Below are positions 30,678-30,833 of a stretch of 30,833 bases of DNA, in pieces. Position numbers and translations under genes: made by a program. Location of the stretch: positions 1 through 30,833 of the IMG/VR virus record IMGVR_UViG_3300015366_000041. One strand, given 5' to 3'. How positions within the stretch are numbered: position 1 is the stretch's first letter; each line of letters opens with the position of its first letter. Source of the stretch: a virus. The notes beneath the pieces were generated by a model. The model searched no databases and was not told the DNA's origin. It was given only the letters and a program-made list of their open reading frames with translations.

Positions 30678-30833
30678 CCCAACTCCTTTTCTATAGCTCG
30701 AATGGTTGGGCAAGGTAGCAGTTGAGCAGGTTCGTTATATTCTTCAATAAACCCACAACCTCTGCAAAATATCCCTGATGGCTTATGTAATTCCACTACT
30801 GCACGAAGGGCTTTAAGATAGGCAGTAAGCACT
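30674..30833 (-). CDS. Zinc-finger-like small protein, minus strand (5' partial)
   Basis: The frame is open to the window end, with 52 residues visible, ending at TGA 30676-30674. Visible features are a helix (LTAYLKALRAVVELHKP), then 'FCRGCGFIEEYN' and 'QLLPCPTIRAIEKELG'. C-x2-C plus the 'PCPTIRAIEKELG' ending is a layout I recognise from small Cys-containing actinobacterial phage proteins, probably a zinc finger. It overlaps the next minus-strand gene by ATGA. Function is unknown. Confidence 0.55.
   Translation of the reverse strand, partial: VLTAYLKALRAVVELHKPSGIFCRGCGFIEEYNEPAQLLPCPTIRAIEKELG

Overview
The window is a stretch of a tailed double-stranded DNA phage genome. Nearly every base is coding. 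Genes are short, run almost entirely on the + strand, and often share TAATG, ATGA or GTGA stop/start junctions. Base composition looks AT-rich to moderate (not computed). Several features point to an actinobacterial host: the scaffold and capsid style, the RecB-like exonuclease, the Mom-like protein, an Hjc-like resolvase, and two promoters that seem to give leaderless mRNAs. The low GC would fit small-genome freshwater Actinobacteria, but that is inference. No tape-measure protein is visible, and terminase and portal must lie outside the window. A short-tailed (podovirus-like) particle is possible but unproven.

Layout. (1) 1-7055: four coupled genes for large internal virion-type proteins. 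The first is cut by the window start and carries an ADP-ribosyltransferase-like domain. (2) 7181-9088: scaffold, major capsid protein and a small partner. (3) 9096-11569: Ig-like structural protein, collagen-like fibre protein, and a glycosyltransferase with its own extended -10 promoter. (4) 11553-12797: a run of very small basic or Cys-rich genes, four of them under 100 codons and overlapping. (5) 12794-17475: likely connector/adaptor, fibre proteins with duplicated modules, and a glycine-rich adhesin-like protein with two tandem modules, ending at a strong terminator. (6) 17584-22118: large tail protein, then a lysis cassette (TM protein, holin-like protein, permuted papain-like peptidase, CHAP endolysin, a second holin-like protein), ending at a second terminator.

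(7) 22119-22407 is the only substantial non-coding gap. It holds a compound dyad and several hairpins. (8) 22408-30241 is the replication, recombination and modification operon. It contains a RecB/Cas4-like nuclease split in two around three small genes, a DnaB/RecA-like ATPase, an Hjc-like resolvase and a primase in two overlapping pieces. It continues with a 29-residue zinc-ribbon microprotein, a Mom-like DNA-modification acyltransferase, a proteasome-like Ntn hydrolase, an Nmad1-like protein, a metallophosphoesterase, a possible PD-(D/E)XK protein, a sigma-like protein and an FmdB-like zinc ribbon. (9) 30242-30833: a bidirectional terminator, then two minus-strand genes converging on it. 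The second of these runs off the window.

The most notable points are the split nuclease, whose predicted iron-sulfur cysteines are divided between two polypeptides, and the Mom-like / Ntn-hydrolase / Nmad1 cluster. All functional calls come from reading motifs by eye; no database search was run.
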